NCBI RefSeq assembly: GCF_015910445.1
Contig: NZ_CP048882.1
Coordinates: 2,666,001 to 2,730,000 of the forward strand
Origin: Streptomyces bathyalis
GTDB taxonomy: Bacteria; Actinomycetota; Actinomycetes; Streptomycetales; Streptomycetaceae
DNA length: 64,000 nucleotides
Direction: 5' to 3'
Each line of letters opens with the position of its first letter. Position 1 is the first letter of the stretch. The notes below the pieces were generated by a model that saw nothing but the letters and a program-made list of their open reading frames with translations, did not search any database and was not told the DNA's origin. A program made the translations under genes and the position numbers. Below, in pieces: positions 17,410 to 25,796 of this stretch.

Positions 17410-18607
17410 TGCCCAGGGCGACGCCCGCGCCGCCCGAGTTCTCGCCGTCCTCACCGCTGCCCGCAGTGGCCTTCCCGCCGGCCTTGCCGCGGTCCTTGCT
17501 GTCACCGGACTTCCCGGAGGAGCTGATGCCGACGGGGGCGACGAGTTCACCCACCGGTTCGACCTTGTCGGCGGCCTTGAAGCCCCAGTCGAAGAGCTTG
17601 GCGGTCTCCTTGTAGACCTCCAGGCCGCCCTGCCGGTCGTCCGGGTGCATGCAGGTCACCAGCAGCACCCGGTCGCCGTGCTGTGCGACGCCGGTGAACG
17701 TCGCCCCTGCCTTCGAGGTCGAGCCGTTCTTCACGCCGGCGATGCCCGGGTAGGGGTCCAGGCCGATGTCGCCGGTCAGCAGGCGGTTGGTGTTCTGGAT
17801 CTCGTACGTCTCGCGCTTCTTCTTCCCCTTTTTCTCCTCGCCGGGGAACTGTGCGCGCGCCGTCGAGGCGTATTCGCGGAAGTCGGCCTTCTGCATTCCG
17901 TTGCGCGCGAAGAGCGTCAGGTCGTACGCGGAGGAGACCTGGCCCTTCTTGTCGTAGCCGTCCGGGCTGACGACGTTGGTGTCGTCGGCACGCAACTTCT
18001 TTGCCTGGTCGTTCATTTCACGGACCGTCTTGTCCTTGCCGCCGTTCATCGAGGCGAGGACGTGGACCGCGTCGTTGCCCGAACGCAGGAAGACACCGCG
18101 CCACAGATCCCGCACGGAGTAGGTCTGATCCTCCTTCACGCCGACGAGGCTGCTGCCCTCGCCCATCCCCTCCAAGTCGGACGCCTCGACCTTGTGCGTC
18201 TTCGTCTTCGGGAACTTCGGCAGCACGGTGTCGGCGAAGAGCATCTTCAGGGTGCTGGCGGGCGGCAGCTTCCAGTGCGCGTTGTTGGCGGCGAGCACCT
18301 TCCCTGATTCGGCGTCGGAGACGATCCAGGAACGTGCCGTGATGCCCTCGGGGAGTTCCGGCGGCTTCTGGCCCTGCTTGGGCTTCATCTGCGTACCGGG
18401 CGAGCCGAGCAGCTTCCCGCCGACCTGCGACATGCGGGCCGGCGGCTGCGGGTCCTTGCCGTCGTCGGTCACTGCACGGGCGGGCGGAGCCCCCGGGGAC
18501 GCCGCGTGAGCGGTGCCGCTGAGCGATGCGGGGACGAGAAGCGCGAGGGACAAGGCGGCTGCGGCTGTCGCGGGCATGCGCACGGCGCGAAGTGAGGAAG
18601 TCGGCAC
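17144..18607 (-). CDS. D-alanyl-D-alanine carboxypeptidase (S11 family)
   Basis: This 487-residue penicillin-binding protein trims the terminal D-Ala from cell-wall stem peptides outside the membrane. It has a signal peptide to about residue 35, the active-site SxxK in ASTLKML, SGN in RSGNDAV and the KTG-equivalent in GVKNGSTSKAG. A C-terminal anchor helix (ALGITAACLVVVAAVAYAV) is followed by a Ser/Asp/Pro-rich cytoplasmic tail that is antisense to the YihY gene. It starts at GTG 18607; an ATG at 18577 is an alternative. The SCO4848-type gene lies head-to-head 111 bp away. Confidence 0.93.
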   Translation of the reverse strand: MPTSSLRAVRMPATAAAALSLALLVPASLSGTAHAASPGAPPARAVTDDGKDPQPPARMSQVGGKLLGSPGTQMKPKQGQKPPELPEGITARSWIVSDAESGKVLAANNAHWKLPPASTLKMLFADTVLPKFPKTKTHKVEASDLEGMGEGSSLVGVKEDQTYSVRDLWRGVFLRSGNDAVHVLASMNGGKDKTVREMNDQAKKLRADDTNVVSPDGYDKKGQVSSAYDLTLFARNGMQKADFREYASTARAQFPGEEKKGKKKRETYEIQNTNRLLTGDIGLDPYPGIAGVKNGSTSKAGATFTGVAQHGDRVLLVTCMHPDDRQGGLEVYKETAKLFDWGFKAADKVEPVGELVAPVGISSSGKSGDSKDRGKAGGKATAGSGEDGENSGGAGVALGITAACLVVVAAVAYAVHRRWPIPDLAKLRRLPFVQASPPEGSASRTDSASESASDADPKASAGAADPPDSSGQDPASGSDPVSVRKPD

Positions 18608-18718
18608 AGGGCGAAATTACATCCCCCTCGAACACTTGTGGACATCGCAGTCCCCCGTAGGGCCCGTCAGTTGGCCCCTCCCGGCGTACTCGGTTAGGCC
18701 GATAGCCATACTTGACCC

Positions 18719-19015
18719 ATGAGTCAGTCTGCGGACGCACGGTCCTCACCGCCTTCTCCTCGCCCTCTCGGTCTCAGCCGTCGCGTGTCCTGGTTCCTGC
18801 TCGCCTTCGGGGTCTGGTCCTGGTTCGTCTGGATCACCTTCGTGAAGAACCTCTGGAAGGACGGCAGCGGACTGGCCTTCGACGACGCCGGCGAGCCGAC
18901 CGGTTACTTTTGGGTTCATCTGCTGCTCGCGATCGTGTCGTTCCTGCTGGGCACGGCGATCGGCGTCATCGGTCTCCGGGGGCTGCGGGCTCTGCGGGCA
19001 AGACCCGCGGAATGA
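18719..19015 (+). CDS. SCO4848-family small membrane protein
   Basis: This 98-residue protein has two membrane helices (VSWFLLAFGVWSWFVWITF and FWVHLLLAIVSFLLGTAIGV) joined by a short extracytoplasmic loop. It matches the streptomycete SCO4848 family, of unknown function, which I recall being encoded beside a D,D-carboxypeptidase as here. A CATACT hexamer ends 6 nt before the ATG and there is no ribosome binding site, so it may be leaderless. The metallophosphoesterase follows after 14 bp and is probably cotranscribed. Confidence 0.85.
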   Translation: MSQSADARSSPPSPRPLGLSRRVSWFLLAFGVWSWFVWITFVKNLWKDGSGLAFDDAGEPTGYFWVHLLLAIVSFLLGTAIGVIGLRGLRALRARPAE

Positions 19016-19029
19016 GGGGGTGACGGGCC

Positions 19030-20388
19030 GTGGCCGTGGTCTTCGTGGTCATCGCAGTGACGGTGTTCGTGCTGATGGGGTGCGCCCACTGGTACCTGTG
19101 GCGGCGGCTCGTACGTGACGTGTCCGCGCCCGGCACCCTGTGGCGTCGTACGGGGACGGTGCTGGCGTTCGTACTGCCTGTGCTGGTGATCACCACCGTC
19201 GTGGTGGGCCGCAGCGGTGCGCCCTTCGTGCTCCAGCGTGTGCTCGCATGGCCCGGCTACATGTGGCTGGCTCTGCTGCTGTATCTGCTGATGGCCCTCG
19301 CCGTCGGAGAGGCCGTGCGGCCGCTGCTCCGTCGCGTACTGGCGCGCCGGGCGGCTGCCGCCGCCGCTGCCGGGGCGGGACCCGGTCCGGCCCCGGAGAC
19401 GCCGCGGGGCGCGACGTCGCAGGCAGCCGCGGAGGACGAGGGTGCGGGCGGTGCGGTGACCGCGACGGCCACGAGAGCGCCGGGCGGGAAGGCGGGGACC
19501 GAAGGCGCCGTCGCGGAAGACGAGGGCTCGAACGGCTCCGGCAGTGCCGAGGACGCCGGGGCGACCTCGCGGAGGCTTTTCGTGGCCCGCGCGGTCGCGG
19601 CGGGCGCCACCCTGGCCGCGGCCGGGACCGTGAGTGCGGGCGCGTACAACCTGCTCAACGGGCCGACGCTCAAGCGCGTCACCGTGCCGCTCGCCAAGTT
19701 GCCGCGCGCCGCGCACGGTTACCGCATCGCGGTCGTCAGCGACATCCATCTGGGCACCGTGCTGGGGCGTTCCCACGCCGAGCGGGTCGTCCGCACCATC
19801 AACAGCGCCCAGCCCGATCTGGTCGCGATCGTCGGCGACCTCGTCGACGGGACGGTCGAGGACCTGGGCCCTGCGGCAGCCCCGCTGCGTCAACTGCGTT
19901 CGAGGAACGGCTCGTTCTTCGTCACCGGCAACCACGAGTACTTCGGCGACGCCGGGGCGTGGGTGGACCACCTGCGCGAACTGGGCGTGCGCCCGCTGGA
20001 GAACGCGCGTGTGGAGATGCCGGGCTTCGACCTGGCGGGGGTCAACGACGTACGCGGTGAGGACAGCGGCGAGGGCCCGGACTTCGAGAAGGCGCTGGGC
20101 GACCGCGACAGAGCACGCGCCTCGGTGCTCCTCGCGCACCAGCCCGTGCAGATCCACGAATCGGTCGAGTACGGCGTGGACCTCCAGCTGTCGGGACACA
20201 CCCACGGCGGGCAGATCTTCCCCTTCCACCTGGTGGTGGCCCTCGCCAACCCGACGGTGGCGGGGCTGGAGCGCTACGGCGACACGCAGCTGTACGTCAC
20301 GCGCGGAGCGGGTTCGTGGGGTCCGCCGGTACGGGTGGGCGCCGACCCGGACGTCACCGTCGTACAGCTCGCCTCGAAGCAGGCGTGA
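19030..20388 (+). CDS. Membrane-anchored metallophosphoesterase
   Basis: This 452-residue calcineurin-like phosphoesterase is tethered to the membrane. The N-terminal ~100 residues hold three membrane helices. A Gly/Ala/Glu-rich linker of about 75 residues follows, then SRRLFVARAVAAGATLAAAG, a fourth hydrophobic segment with a twin-arginine-like start. The catalytic domain from about 225 carries the metal ligands VSDIHLG, GDLVDG, GNHEYFGD, AHQP and SGHTHGGQ. Relatives (YkuE, LpxH-like) hydrolyse phosphodiesters or phospholipid derivatives; the substrate is unknown. The catalytic domain is probably extracytoplasmic. GTG start preceded by GAGGGGG. Confidence 0.88.
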   Translation: MAVVFVVIAVTVFVLMGCAHWYLWRRLVRDVSAPGTLWRRTGTVLAFVLPVLVITTVVVGRSGAPFVLQRVLAWPGYMWLALLLYLLMALAVGEAVRPLLRRVLARRAAAAAAAGAGPGPAPETPRGATSQAAAEDEGAGGAVTATATRAPGGKAGTEGAVAEDEGSNGSGSAEDAGATSRRLFVARAVAAGATLAAAGTVSAGAYNLLNGPTLKRVTVPLAKLPRAAHGYRIAVVSDIHLGTVLGRSHAERVVRTINSAQPDLVAIVGDLVDGTVEDLGPAAAPLRQLRSRNGSFFVTGNHEYFGDAGAWVDHLRELGVRPLENARVEMPGFDLAGVNDVRGEDSGEGPDFEKALGDRDRARASVLLAHQPVQIHESVEYGVDLQLSGHTHGGQIFPFHLVVALANPTVAGLERYGDTQLYVTRGAGSWGPPVRVGADPDVTVVQLASKQA

Positions 20389-20562
20389 AGCCTGCCGCGC
20401 GGCGGCGACCGCCGCCTGCGGCACGGTTCCTGGCGCGGGCTCACCGGACCGGCACCGGCTCGCGCACGATCCACATCGAGCACATCGTCCGGACCGGCGG
20501 CTGACCAAGCGGCTCGGGAGATTCGGCGGCTGCTGTCGGTGGCGGCTCGTAGAGTCGCCACC

Positions 20563-20643
20563 ATGACGACGACAACTGAGCGCCTCCCGGTGACGACCCG
20601 AGCGGTCCCGGCGGGGTTCGCCGCGGAGTGGGGCGCGCGATGA
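20563..20643 (+). CDS. 26-codon upstream ORF coupled to PEP-mutase gene
   Basis: ATG at 20563 opens a 26-residue frame (MTTTTERLPVTTRAVPAGFA, then six residues) whose TGA overlaps the ATG of the next gene in an ATGA junction. A TAGAGT hexamer ends exactly 7 nt before the ATG, the spacing typical of actinobacterial leaderless transcripts, and no ribosome binding site is visible. It probably serves to deliver ribosomes to the downstream start. I know no homologue. Confidence 0.5.
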   Translation: MTTTTERLPVTTRAVPAGFAAEWGAR

Positions 20644-21386
20644 GTGCGAGCACCGGCGGGGACGCCGGCGTCGCACGCCTGCGGTCGCTGCACCAGGGCC
20701 GCGCCCCCGGTGATCCGCTCGTTCTGCCCGGCCCGTGGGACGCGGCGAGCGCACGCATCTTCGCGGACGCCGGTTTCGAGGCCCTGGCCACGCCCAGTCA
20801 CGGGGTCTCGCTCTCGCTGGGGTACGCGGACGGCGAGACCCCGGCCGATGAGATGTTCGCCGCGGTCGCCAGGATCGTGCGAGCGGTGGACGTGCCGGTG
20901 ACGGCGGACATCGAGCGGGGCTACGGGCTGCCACCGGGGCAGATCGTGGAGCGGCTGCTGGAGAGCGGCGCCGTCGGCTGCAATCTGGAGGACTCCGAGG
21001 GCGGCGAGCTGGTCGATCCTCGGCGGCAGGCCGACTTCCTGTCGCAGGTGCACGAGGCCGCGGAAGGGCGACTGCTCATCAACGCCCGCGTCGACAGCTA
21101 TCTGCGCGGCTCGGAGGCTCCCCTGGCCGACGCGCTGGAGCGCGGACGTCTCTATGTGGAGGCGGGCGCCGAGTGCGTCTATCCGATGAGGGCGCCGCTC
21201 GGCGACATCGGCGTTCTGGCAGGGGAGTTGAAGGTCCCGATCAACGCGTGGTCCCCGGCGGGCGACAGCCCGTCGCCGCGCGAACTCGGCGCGGCGGGCG
21301 CCTCCCGCATCACCTTCGGCGGCGGGCTCGCTCACCTTGCGAGGGCGGCGGTGAAGGAACTGGCCGAGCGGCTGCGCGACGCCTGA
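20640..21386 (+). CDS. Isocitrate lyase/PEP mutase superfamily enzyme
   Basis: This 248-residue TIM-barrel protein has GPWDAASARIFADAGFEA near the N-terminus, the metal-site Asp in TADIERGYG, NLEDSEGG and a C-terminal barrel strand RITFGGGLAH. It lacks the KKCGH active-site loop of true isocitrate lyases, so a C-C or C-P bond enzyme such as oxaloacetate decarboxylase, carboxy-PEP mutase-like enzyme or 2-methylisocitrate lyase relative is more likely. No phosphonate or propionate genes are nearby to decide. Its start overlaps the stop of a 26-codon ORF. Confidence 0.85.
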   Translation: MSASTGGDAGVARLRSLHQGRAPGDPLVLPGPWDAASARIFADAGFEALATPSHGVSLSLGYADGETPADEMFAAVARIVRAVDVPVTADIERGYGLPPGQIVERLLESGAVGCNLEDSEGGELVDPRRQADFLSQVHEAAEGRLLINARVDSYLRGSEAPLADALERGRLYVEAGAECVYPMRAPLGDIGVLAGELKVPINAWSPAGDSPSPRELGAAGASRITFGGGLAHLARAAVKELAERLRDA

Positions 21387-21466
21387 CGCCCGGCCGGAGG
21401 GCCGGCTCCACGCCGGGCGCCGGGCGCCGGCCGTCGAGGCAACGCGGTTGACACGCACGGCGCGAA

Positions 21467-21511
21467 CGCGACGGGGCCGGGACCCCTGAGCGGTGTCCCG
21501 GCCCCGTCGCG
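21467..21511. terminator. Very strong bidirectional terminator
   Basis: A perfect 17-bp stem (21467-21483 with 21495-21511) with an 11-nt loop lies between the converging PEP-mutase-fold gene and the betaine-binding lipoprotein gene. It is the strongest hairpin I found in the window. Confidence 0.9.
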
Positions 21512-21543
21512 AGAGCGTGTGCCTCAGCGGTGACGCGACGGCG

Positions 21544-22506
21544 TCACTTCTTCGGCATCCACTTCTCCCACGTGGACTTGTTCGCCTTGATCCACTTCTC
21601 GGCCGCGTCCTCCGGCTTCATCTTCTTGCCGGCGATGTTGCCCGCGACCTCGTTCTGGTCCTTGGTGGTCCACTTGAACTTCTTGATGAACTTCGCGGCG
21701 TCGCTGTTCTCCTTCGCGAAGTCCGCGTTCAGGAACTTCTCGAGCTGGTTGGTCTCGTAGCCGCACTTCGCCTTCGCCGCCGGCTCCTCACAGCCCGGCG
21801 TGTACTTCGGCAGCTCGATCTCGACCATGTCGATCTTGTTGTTCATCCACTGCGGCTCCCACCAGTAGGTGAGGAACGGCTTCTTGGCGTCGTAGAGCCG
21901 CTGGATCTCCTTCAGCTGCGCCGCCTCGGCACCGCTGGGGATGTGCTTGTAGTCGAGCTTGAGGTTCTTGATCAGTTCCTTGTCGTGCTGCGAGTACGAA
22001 GGGGCGGCACCGATGAAGTGGCCCTTGTCGCCGCTCTCGGAGGTACGGAAGTCCTTGGCGTACTTGTTGAGGTTCTTCCAGTTCTTGATGTCGGGGTGCT
22101 TGTCCGCGTAGTACTTCGGCACGAACCAGCCGATGTGCCCGACGACACCGAGGTCGCCGCCGGAGACGACGGTCTTCTTCTCGTCGACGTACTTCTTCTC
22201 CTTCTTCGGTACGCCGTGCCAGTCCTCGAGGATGGCGGAGGCCTTGCCGCTGTTGAGCGCGTCGAAGGCGACGGGCTCGTCCATCTGCTTGGCCTCGACC
22301 TTCACGTCGAGCTCGTCCTCCAGGAGCTTCTTCACGACCGCGGCGTTCGCCTGCGCGCCGACCCAGGACGGTTCAGCGAGGACGACTTTGTCACCGCTCC
22401 CTCCGCCGCTGCTGGTGTCGGCCTTGCCGCACCCGGCGGTGAGGGTGAGCGCGCCCAGGATGCCGATTCCGGCGATGGCCGTGTTGCGTATCTGCTTGTT
22501 CTTCAT
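21544..22506 (-). CDS. Glycine betaine ABC transporter substrate-binding lipoprotein
   Basis: This 320-residue OpuAC/ProX-type binding protein is anchored outside the membrane. The lipobox is LTLTAGC about 25 residues in. The mature part shows the family pattern: EPSWVGAQANAAVVKKLLEDELDVKV near the start, later GHIGWFVPKYY, YWWEPQWMNNK and a C-terminal AEKWIKANKSTWEKWM. Trp residues in the last part would form the aromatic cage for the trimethylammonium head group. It is the last gene of the bet-opu operon, 70 bp after the permease. The ATG at 22506 is the start that gives an intact signal peptide. Confidence 0.93.
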   Translation of the reverse strand: MKNKQIRNTAIAGIGILGALTLTAGCGKADTSSGGGSGDKVVLAEPSWVGAQANAAVVKKLLEDELDVKVEAKQMDEPVAFDALNSGKASAILEDWHGVPKKEKKYVDEKKTVVSGGDLGVVGHIGWFVPKYYADKHPDIKNWKNLNKYAKDFRTSESGDKGHFIGAAPSYSQHDKELIKNLKLDYKHIPSGAEAAQLKEIQRLYDAKKPFLTYWWEPQWMNNKIDMVEIELPKYTPGCEEPAAKAKCGYETNQLEKFLNADFAKENSDAAKFIKKFKWTTKDQNEVAGNIAGKKMKPEDAAEKWIKANKSTWEKWMPKK

Positions 22507-22576
22507 GTTCTGACCTGTTTTCTCTTCTCGGGGTAGAAGGTTCCGACGGGGGTGGGGGTGGCGTTTGTGTGGGCGC

Positions 22577-24619
22577 CTACTCACGGGGGCGCCCTCCGGC
22601 CGGCTGTGAGATCCGGTCGAGCATGATGCCGAGGCAGACGATGGCGATACCTGCGGGCAGGCCCAGTGAGAGGTCGCCCTTGGACAGGCCACGCACGACG
22701 TCGTAGCCGAGCGCGCCGCCGCCGATGAGGCCGGCGATGACGACCATCGACAGCACCAGCACGACGCCCTGGTTGACGCCGACCAGCAGCGACTTGCGTG
22801 CCAGCGGCAGCTGTACGCCGAAGAGCTGCTGCTTGCTGGTCGCGCCGAGCGAACGGGCAGCCTCCATCGCCGCGGGGTCGACGTAGCGCAGGCCCTGCGC
22901 TGTGATGCGGATGACCGCCGGGCAGGCGTAGATGACGGCCGCGATGATGCCCGCGCTGCGGCTCAGGCCGACGAGGGCGATCACCGGGATCAGGTACACG
23001 AACTGCGGCATCGTCTGCATCGTGTCGAGCACCGGACGCAGCATCCGCTCCACCCGCTCGATCCGCGCGGCGAGGATGCCCAGCACGATGCCGATCGCCA
23101 CGGTCACCACCAGGCCCGCGATCACCTGCGAGAACGTGTCCATGGACAGCTCCCACAGGCCCATCACGCCGATCAGGCACAGGCAGATGACGGCGGTCAG
23201 CGCGGCACGCCAGGTGCCGACGATCCATCCGATGACACCGACCAGCAGCGCCAGCGCCCACCACGGGGTCGTCTCCAGGCCGGAGCGCAGGGGGTTGAGC
23301 ACGTAGACCGTGAAGCCCTTCGCCCAGACCTCCGTTCCGCCCACCAGAGGAACTCCATGGCCGATCGTGGCGGTGAGCCAGTCGACGGCGTCCTGCAGGG
23401 GACGGGTGAGGTCCACGGTCCATGCGTCGGGCCACTCACGCTCGGCGATCGCGGAGCCGATCGCGGCGAAGAGGCCGATCAGTACGACGACCAGGCCCCA
23501 CACGGCCCGCCGCACCCGCGTCATGAGACGCGTCGCGCCGACGGTCACGGTGGCGTCCAGGCGCTCCCCCGCCGCCGCCGTCGTACGGTCCAGCAGCACG
23601 GCGATCAGCACGACGGCGACGCCTGCGGTGAGCGCCGTGCCGACGTCGAGGCTTCCGAGCGCCTGGTAGATCTCGTCACCCAGACCCTCCGAGCCGATGA
23701 GGGAGGCGAGAACGACCATGGACAGGCACATCATGATCGCCTGATTGAGGCCGAGCATCATCTGCTTGCGCGCCAGCGGCAACCGCGCCGTCCACAGCCG
23801 CTGCCATGAACTCGCGCCCAGGGATGCGGAGGCCTCCAGAGCCGCGGGATCGGCGCTGCGCAGCCCGAGCGAGGTGAGCCGCGCCATCGGCGGAGCCGCG
23901 TAGATGACGGTCGCGATCAGAGCGGACGGCACGCCGACACCGAACATCAGCAGCAGCGGCAGCAGATATGCGAAGGCCGGCATGACCTGCATGGTGTCGA
24001 AGACCGGACGCAGCATCCGCTCGAAGCGGTCCGAGAGTCCGGCTCCGAGCCCGAGCAGCAGACCCAGCACGGCGGAGGCGAAGACGGCCACCGTCATCAG
24101 GGCCAGCGTCTCCATCGTGGCCGCCCACATGTTCAGCACGCCGCAGGCGATGAAGACGCCCAGCGTGGTGCCGCCGGTGCGCAGCGCGCGGCGGGAGATG
24201 TCGGAACCTCCGGCCGCCCAGCCGACCAGCGTGCCGACGAGGGTGACGCCGACCCAGCCCATCGCGTCGAAGAGGCTGACGATGCCGTCCACCGAGGACT
24301 CGGCGGCGTTGCTGATGTGCAGCAGGAAGTAGAGGAAGATCGGGCTCTTCTCGCGGTTGTCGACGAGCCAGTTGTCCAGGTCGTTGAGCGGCGTCTTGAT
24401 GTCGACGGTCCAGCCGCTGGGCCAGACACCGGAGCCGCCGACCGCGGCGCTGACGAGTACGACCAGGACCGCGAAGACGAGCGCCAGCACCCTGGGGTCG
24501 CGTGCGAGAACCGCCAGCCGGCTCGGGGGTACCTGCTTCTCCGGCCGGTTGTCGGGCTGCTGCGGCGTGGATGCGCCGGGTGCCCGCTCGCCCTTCTCGG
24601 AGATGGTGGGGGTGCTCAT
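22577..24619 (-). CDS. Tandem-fused glycine betaine ABC permease
   Basis: This 680-residue permease consists of two ProW/OpuAB-type units in one chain. Each half has a WPxxWTVD segment, about six membrane helices, FDTMQVMPAF or LDTMQTMPQF, and an EAA loop for contact with the ATPase (EASASLGASSWQRLW and EAARSLGATSKQQLF). The chain therefore provides both halves of the channel that normally come from two copies of a ~280-residue protein. It starts at ATG 24619, which overlaps the stop of a 25-codon ORF bridging from the ATPase gene. The binding protein is encoded next. Confidence 0.92.
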   Translation of the reverse strand: MSTPTISEKGERAPGASTPQQPDNRPEKQVPPSRLAVLARDPRVLALVFAVLVVLVSAAVGGSGVWPSGWTVDIKTPLNDLDNWLVDNREKSPIFLYFLLHISNAAESSVDGIVSLFDAMGWVGVTLVGTLVGWAAGGSDISRRALRTGGTTLGVFIACGVLNMWAATMETLALMTVAVFASAVLGLLLGLGAGLSDRFERMLRPVFDTMQVMPAFAYLLPLLLMFGVGVPSALIATVIYAAPPMARLTSLGLRSADPAALEASASLGASSWQRLWTARLPLARKQMMLGLNQAIMMCLSMVVLASLIGSEGLGDEIYQALGSLDVGTALTAGVAVVLIAVLLDRTTAAAGERLDATVTVGATRLMTRVRRAVWGLVVVLIGLFAAIGSAIAEREWPDAWTVDLTRPLQDAVDWLTATIGHGVPLVGGTEVWAKGFTVYVLNPLRSGLETTPWWALALLVGVIGWIVGTWRAALTAVICLCLIGVMGLWELSMDTFSQVIAGLVVTVAIGIVLGILAARIERVERMLRPVLDTMQTMPQFVYLIPVIALVGLSRSAGIIAAVIYACPAVIRITAQGLRYVDPAAMEAARSLGATSKQQLFGVQLPLARKSLLVGVNQGVVLVLSMVVIAGLIGGGALGYDVVRGLSKGDLSLGLPAGIAIVCLGIMLDRISQPAGGRPRE

Positions 24620-24693
24620 GCCGGCCTCACCGTCCCGGTCTCGTCGCCGGAGCAGGCCCGCCGTGCGGCGGGCGCTGTGAAGCGGGTGCTCAT
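24616..24693 (-). CDS. 25-codon ORF bridging ATPase and permease genes
   Basis: The ATG at 24693 overlaps the ATPase stop (ATGA), and the TGA overlaps the permease ATG (ATGA) in a different frame. The ORF encodes 25 residues beginning [16 protein letters not shown]. It exactly fills the gap between the two genes, so ribosomes could pass from ATPase to permease by two successive termination-reinitiation steps. No homologue is known to me. It may be a relic of the permease N-terminus after a frameshift, since the permease also starts MST. Confidence 0.45.
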   Translation of the reverse strand: MSTRFTAPAARRACSGDETGTVRPA

Positions 24694-25796
24694 ACGGCGG
24701 CCACCTCCTTGTCCTTGCCCGAGTCGGCTTCTCCGTCACCGTTGTCGCCGTCGAGGCCCGCGACGACGTTGAGCAGGCAGGCGTGGTCGATGACGCCTAT
24801 CGTCCGTCCGTCGTCGACGACGCGGAGGTTCTCGCCGCTGCGGGCGACGGCCTCGATCGCGTCGGAGACCAGCGTGTCCGGCGAGACGTCGGCACCGCGG
24901 TCGGCCTCGGCCTTCTCCGCGGGGCGCATGGCGCGGCGCACGGAAATGACCTGCTCGCGGGGGACGTCGCGGACGAAGTCGCGGACGTAGTCGTCCGCGG
25001 GGTTGGCGACGATCTCCTCGGGCGTGCCGAGCTGCACGATCTCGCCGTCCCGCATCAGCAGAATCCGGTCGCCCAGGCGCAGCGCCTCGGACAGGTCGTG
25101 CGTGATGAAGATCATCGTCCGGCCCTCCTCGCGGTGCAGCCGGATGACCTCCTCCTGCATGTCCCGGCGGATCAGCGGGTCGAGGGCGCTGAACGGCTCG
25201 TCGAACAGCAGCACTTCGGGGTCGACGGCGAGCGCGCGGGCCAGCCCGACGCGCTGCTGCTGACCACCGGAGAGCTGTACGGGGCGGCGGTCGCCGAGGC
25301 CCTGGAGGCCGACCTTCTCGACCATCTCGTTGCCCTTGGCGCGGCGCTCGTGCTTCGACATGCCCTGGATCTCCAGGCCGTAGGCGACGTTGTCGGTCAC
25401 CGTGCGGTGCGGCAGCAGGCCGAAGTTCTGGAAGACCATGGCGGTGCGGTGGCGGCGCAGCTCGCGCAGGCGCTGCTTGTCCATGGCGCGCACGTCCTCG
25501 CCGTCCATCTCCAGCACGCCGGCGGTCGGCTCGATGAGGCGGGTGAGGCAGCGCACGAGCGTGGACTTGCCGGAGCCCGAGAGGCCCATGACGACGAAGA
25601 CCTCGCCCTTGCGTACGTCGAAGGAGACGTCGCGGACGGCAGCGGTGCAGCCGGTGCGCTTCGTCAGTTCGGCGGCGGAGAGCCCGGCGAGTTCCTTGTC
25701 GCCGGGCACCCGATGTGCCTTGGGGCCGAACACCTTCCACAGATTGCGGACGGAGAACACCGGGTTGACCGGGGCGGACTCGTGGGTCTCGGACAT
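24690..25796 (-). CDS. Glycine betaine ABC transporter ATP-binding protein
   Basis: This 368-residue ProV/OpuAA-type ATPase has Walker [10 protein letters not shown], the Q-loop [12 protein letters not shown], the signature [15 protein letters not shown], Walker [13 protein letters not shown] and the H-loop ITHD. A C-terminal extension from about residue 275 carries one CBS-like segment ([16 protein letters not shown]) of the kind that senses ionic strength in OpuA. The ATG at 25796 overlaps the betA stop and follows GGGAGG; a GTG one codon earlier is also possible. It powers the tandem permease next to it. Confidence 0.93.
   Translation of the reverse strand: MSETHESAPVNPVFSVRNLWKVFGPKAHRVPGDKELAGLSAAELTKRTGCTAAVRDVSFDVRKGEVFVVMGLSGSGKSTLVRCLTRLIEPTAGVLEMDGEDVRAMDKQRLRELRRHRTAMVFQNFGLLPHRTVTDNVAYGLEIQGMSKHERRAKGNEMVEKVGLQGLGDRRPVQLSGGQQQRVGLARALAVDPEVLLFDEPFSALDPLIRRDMQEEVIRLHREEGRTMIFITHDLSEALRLGDRILLMRDGEIVQLGTPEEIVANPADDYVRDFVRDVPREQVISVRRAMRPAEKAEADRGADVSPDTLVSDAIEAVARSGENLRVVDDGRTIGVIDHACLLNVVAGLDGDNGDGEADSGKDKEVAAV

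Noticed and set aside
15349..17550. 733-codon minus-strand frame
   Set aside because: Arg/Pro/Ser-rich composition, antisense to the 2H phosphoesterase and YihY genes; no coding bias of its own.
18916..20934. 672-codon minus-strand frame
   Set aside because: Antisense to the metallophosphoesterase gene with all its metal motifs; composition typical of a shadow frame.
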